Below are positions 62,655-64,000 of a stretch of 64,000 nucleotides of DNA, piece after piece. The DNA lies in assembly GCF_027912415.1 (NCBI RefSeq), contig NZ_CP115175.1, positions 1,054,001-1,118,000 of the forward strand. The letters are read 5' to 3'. The translations under genes and the position numbers were made by a program. Source of the DNA: Homoserinibacter sp. YIM 151385 (lineage in GTDB: Bacteria > Actinomycetota > Actinomycetes > Actinomycetales > Microbacteriaceae). Positions within the stretch are counted from its first letter, which is position 1. Every line of letters starts with the position of its first letter. Under the pieces are notes generated by a model, which made no database searches, was not told the DNA's origin, and saw nothing but the letters and a program-made list of their open reading frames with translations.

Positions 62655-64000
62655 GCGCCCGGTCCCGCTCCGGCACGGTCGGCCTCCTGCTCCGGCTCCT
62701 CGCGGACCGGCCCGGCGCCACCCTCCTGCTCGCGGCGCTCATCGCGCTGCTCTCCCTCGGCGGCGCGCTCGCGCCGCGGCTCATGGCGGGCCTCGGGGAC
62801 GCGGAGCTCGCCGCCGAGCTCGACGCCGCCTCGCCGCTGCGCTCGGGCGTGACCGGCGTCTCCGCGTTCGGGTACCCGAGCGCCGGGGGCGAGGCGCCGA
62901 GCGAGGAGACCCTGTTCGGCGAGGTCCGGGACGGCATCGAGGAGACCGCGAGCACCCTGGAGCGCCCGCTCGGCCCGGCGCTCGAGGCCCCCGACTGGAC
63001 GGTGCGCGTGCCGCCGATCGCCGCGCTGCCGAAGGGGGACTCCGGCACGGGAGCCCTGCTCACGCTGCTCGTCGACCTGGAGGCGCCCGAGCGCACGAGC
63101 GTGCTCGAGGGTCGCATGCCGGAGCCGTGGTCGGGCGACGCGGAGGACGAGACGCCGGCGGACGCGCGGCCGCCGCTCGAGATCGCGCTCGGCGCCGAGG
63201 CGGCCGAGCGGGTCGGGGCGCGCGTCGGCTCGCGCTTCGACAGTCCGGTCGCCCCGCTGCTCGTCGTCGGCGTCCTCGAGGCGGCCGACCCCGGCGATCC
63301 CCACTGGATCCGGTTCCCGCAGCTGCTCGCCGCCGACGAGCCGAGTGCCGCAAGCGGGCGGACCGTTCCCGGCGCCGACGCGCTCATCGCCCCCGCGACC
63401 GCGGCGGGGCTCGGTGCGGAGTTCCAGAACGCCGAGCTGCGGATCTGGTTCCCGGTGGAGGGACGCGACCTCGCCTTCGCCGATGCGGACGCGCTGCTGT
63501 CGCAGCTCCGCCAGCTCGGGGCGGCGGGACGCCCGCTGCCCGCCGGCCAGTACCTCGACATCCAGACCGGGCTCGACGTCCTCGTGCTCGGCGCGCGGGA
63601 TCGGCTGGAGACCGCGGCCGCGCTGCTCGCGCTGCTCACCGCGGTGCCGATGGGCGCGGCACTCGCCGTGCTCGCGCTCGGCGCGCACGCCGTCGCGCGC
63701 GGCCGGGCGCCGACCGCGGAGCTGCTGCGAGCGCGGGGCGCGGGGGCGCTGCGTCCGGCCGCCGTGCAGCTCATCGCCCTGCTCGTCGCGGTCGTCCCCG
63801 CGACGGCGCTCGGCGTCGGCGCCGCGGCCGTGCTGTCGCGCGAGGACCCCGGCCCGGTCGGCGCCGTCCTGCCCGCGCTGCTCGCGGCCGCGGTGCTCGC
63901 GACCGCGCTCGTGCCCGTCCGGGCGTCGGACCGGGCGCGCGTCTCGCCGGAGCGCTCGACCCGAGGCCGGTGGCTGCGCCGTCTCGAACTCGCCGTCGCC
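62651..64000 (+). CDS. FtsX-like permease, second gene (cut by window end)
   Basis: This frame stays open for 450 codons to the window edge. It starts with a helix near residues 20-45 (ATLLLAALIALLSLGGALAP) and an extracytoplasmic domain of about 280 residues. Helices near 325-350 and after are separated by a basic cytosolic loop with AELLRARGAG, which resembles the coupling loop of FtsX-like permeases. It overlaps the preceding permease gene by ATGA, so the two probably form one complex; the ATPase partner would be expected downstream. Confidence 0.7.
   Translation, partial: MSARSRSGTVGLLLRLLADRPGATLLLAALIALLSLGGALAPRLMAGLGDAELAAELDAASPLRSGVTGVSAFGYPSAGGEAPSEETLFGEVRDGIEETASTLERPLGPALEAPDWTVRVPPIAALPKGDSGTGALLTLLVDLEAPERTSVLEGRMPEPWSGDAEDETPADARPPLEIALGAEAAERVGARVGSRFDSPVAPLLVVGVLEAADPGDPHWIRFPQLLAADEPSAASGRTVPGADALIAPATAAGLGAEFQNAELRIWFPVEGRDLAFADADALLSQLRQLGAAGRPLPAGQYLDIQTGLDVLVLGARDRLETAAALLALLTAVPMGAALAVLALGAHAVARGRAPTAELLRARGAGALRPAAVQLIALLVAVVPATALGVGAAAVLSREDPGPVGAVLPALLAAAVLATALVPVRASDRARVSPERSTRGRWLRRLELAVA

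Overview
This 64-kb window is a very GC-rich, gene-dense piece of an actinobacterial chromosome. Gene content and order point to the Microbacteriaceae or a close relative: the block rne / rplU-rpmA-obg-proB-proA-(small membrane protein)-nadD-(disordered membrane protein)-rsfS, a translational ileS T-box upstream of ileS-folC-DUF4233-ndk, many GTGA/ATGA gene overlaps, and at least a dozen genes that appear to be transcribed without a leader (a TAGSCT-like -10 box six or seven bases before the start codon). I see no rRNA, transposase, integrase, prophage or CRISPR array. The only RNA gene found is one tRNA-Ala, plus the T-box leader RNA.

Layout. 1-9.2 kb: the start of an osmoprotectant-type ABC ATPase, a TetR regulator, an App1-family phosphatase, a methyltransferase, a NagZ-like lipoprotein, a lipocalin-like protein, a UbiA prenyltransferase, a DHA2 efflux pump and two alpha/beta hydrolases. 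9.2-20.3 kb: catabolic and uptake genes. These are an alditol-oxidase-like flavoenzyme, a luciferase-like oxidoreductase, and a five-gene operon with a peptide-type ABC importer (binding lipoprotein, two permeases, fused double ATPase) translationally coupled to an NtaA/DszA-type FMN monooxygenase. This is the arrangement expected for importing and oxidatively cleaving one organic compound. 20.3-33.3 kb: the conserved housekeeping block. 33.5-35 kb: a VKOR-DsbA pair for extracytoplasmic disulfide formation. 35.3-42.6 kb: ndk, DUF4233, folC, ileS with its T-box, an acidic-tailed membrane protein and an aminoglycoside-phosphotransferase-fold kinase.

42.8-48.5 kb holds a small secreted Ser/Pro-rich protein, a histidine kinase/response regulator pair, an MHS-family symporter and DUF1206 and other membrane proteins. 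A shared inverted repeat (TGAGA-N4-TCTCA) lies upstream of both the secreted protein and the kinase/symporter promoters. 49-52.6 kb is valS with two co-transcribed small genes. 52.6-59.6 kb holds an ArsR-like regulator whose promoter carries four 14-bp-spaced repeats, the divergent M3 peptidase, and a gntR-acdS-EamA cluster in which acdS keeps both residues typical of true ACC deaminase, suggesting a plant-associated lifestyle. The window ends inside the second of two tandem FtsX-like permeases.

The most unusual signal is intergenic. Three copies of a 62-bp symmetric element (AGACAYGTCT, N10, RGACGG, N10, CYGTCC, N10, AGACATGTCT) with identical spacing occur at two loci 22 kb apart (35.1-35.3 kb and 57.5 kb). 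Two further long perfect inverted repeats share a TGCAGGA arm core (42.6 and 48.6 kb). In addition the hexamer GGATGC/GCATCC is counted by eye at about four to five times its chance frequency. I recognise none of these as a named element.
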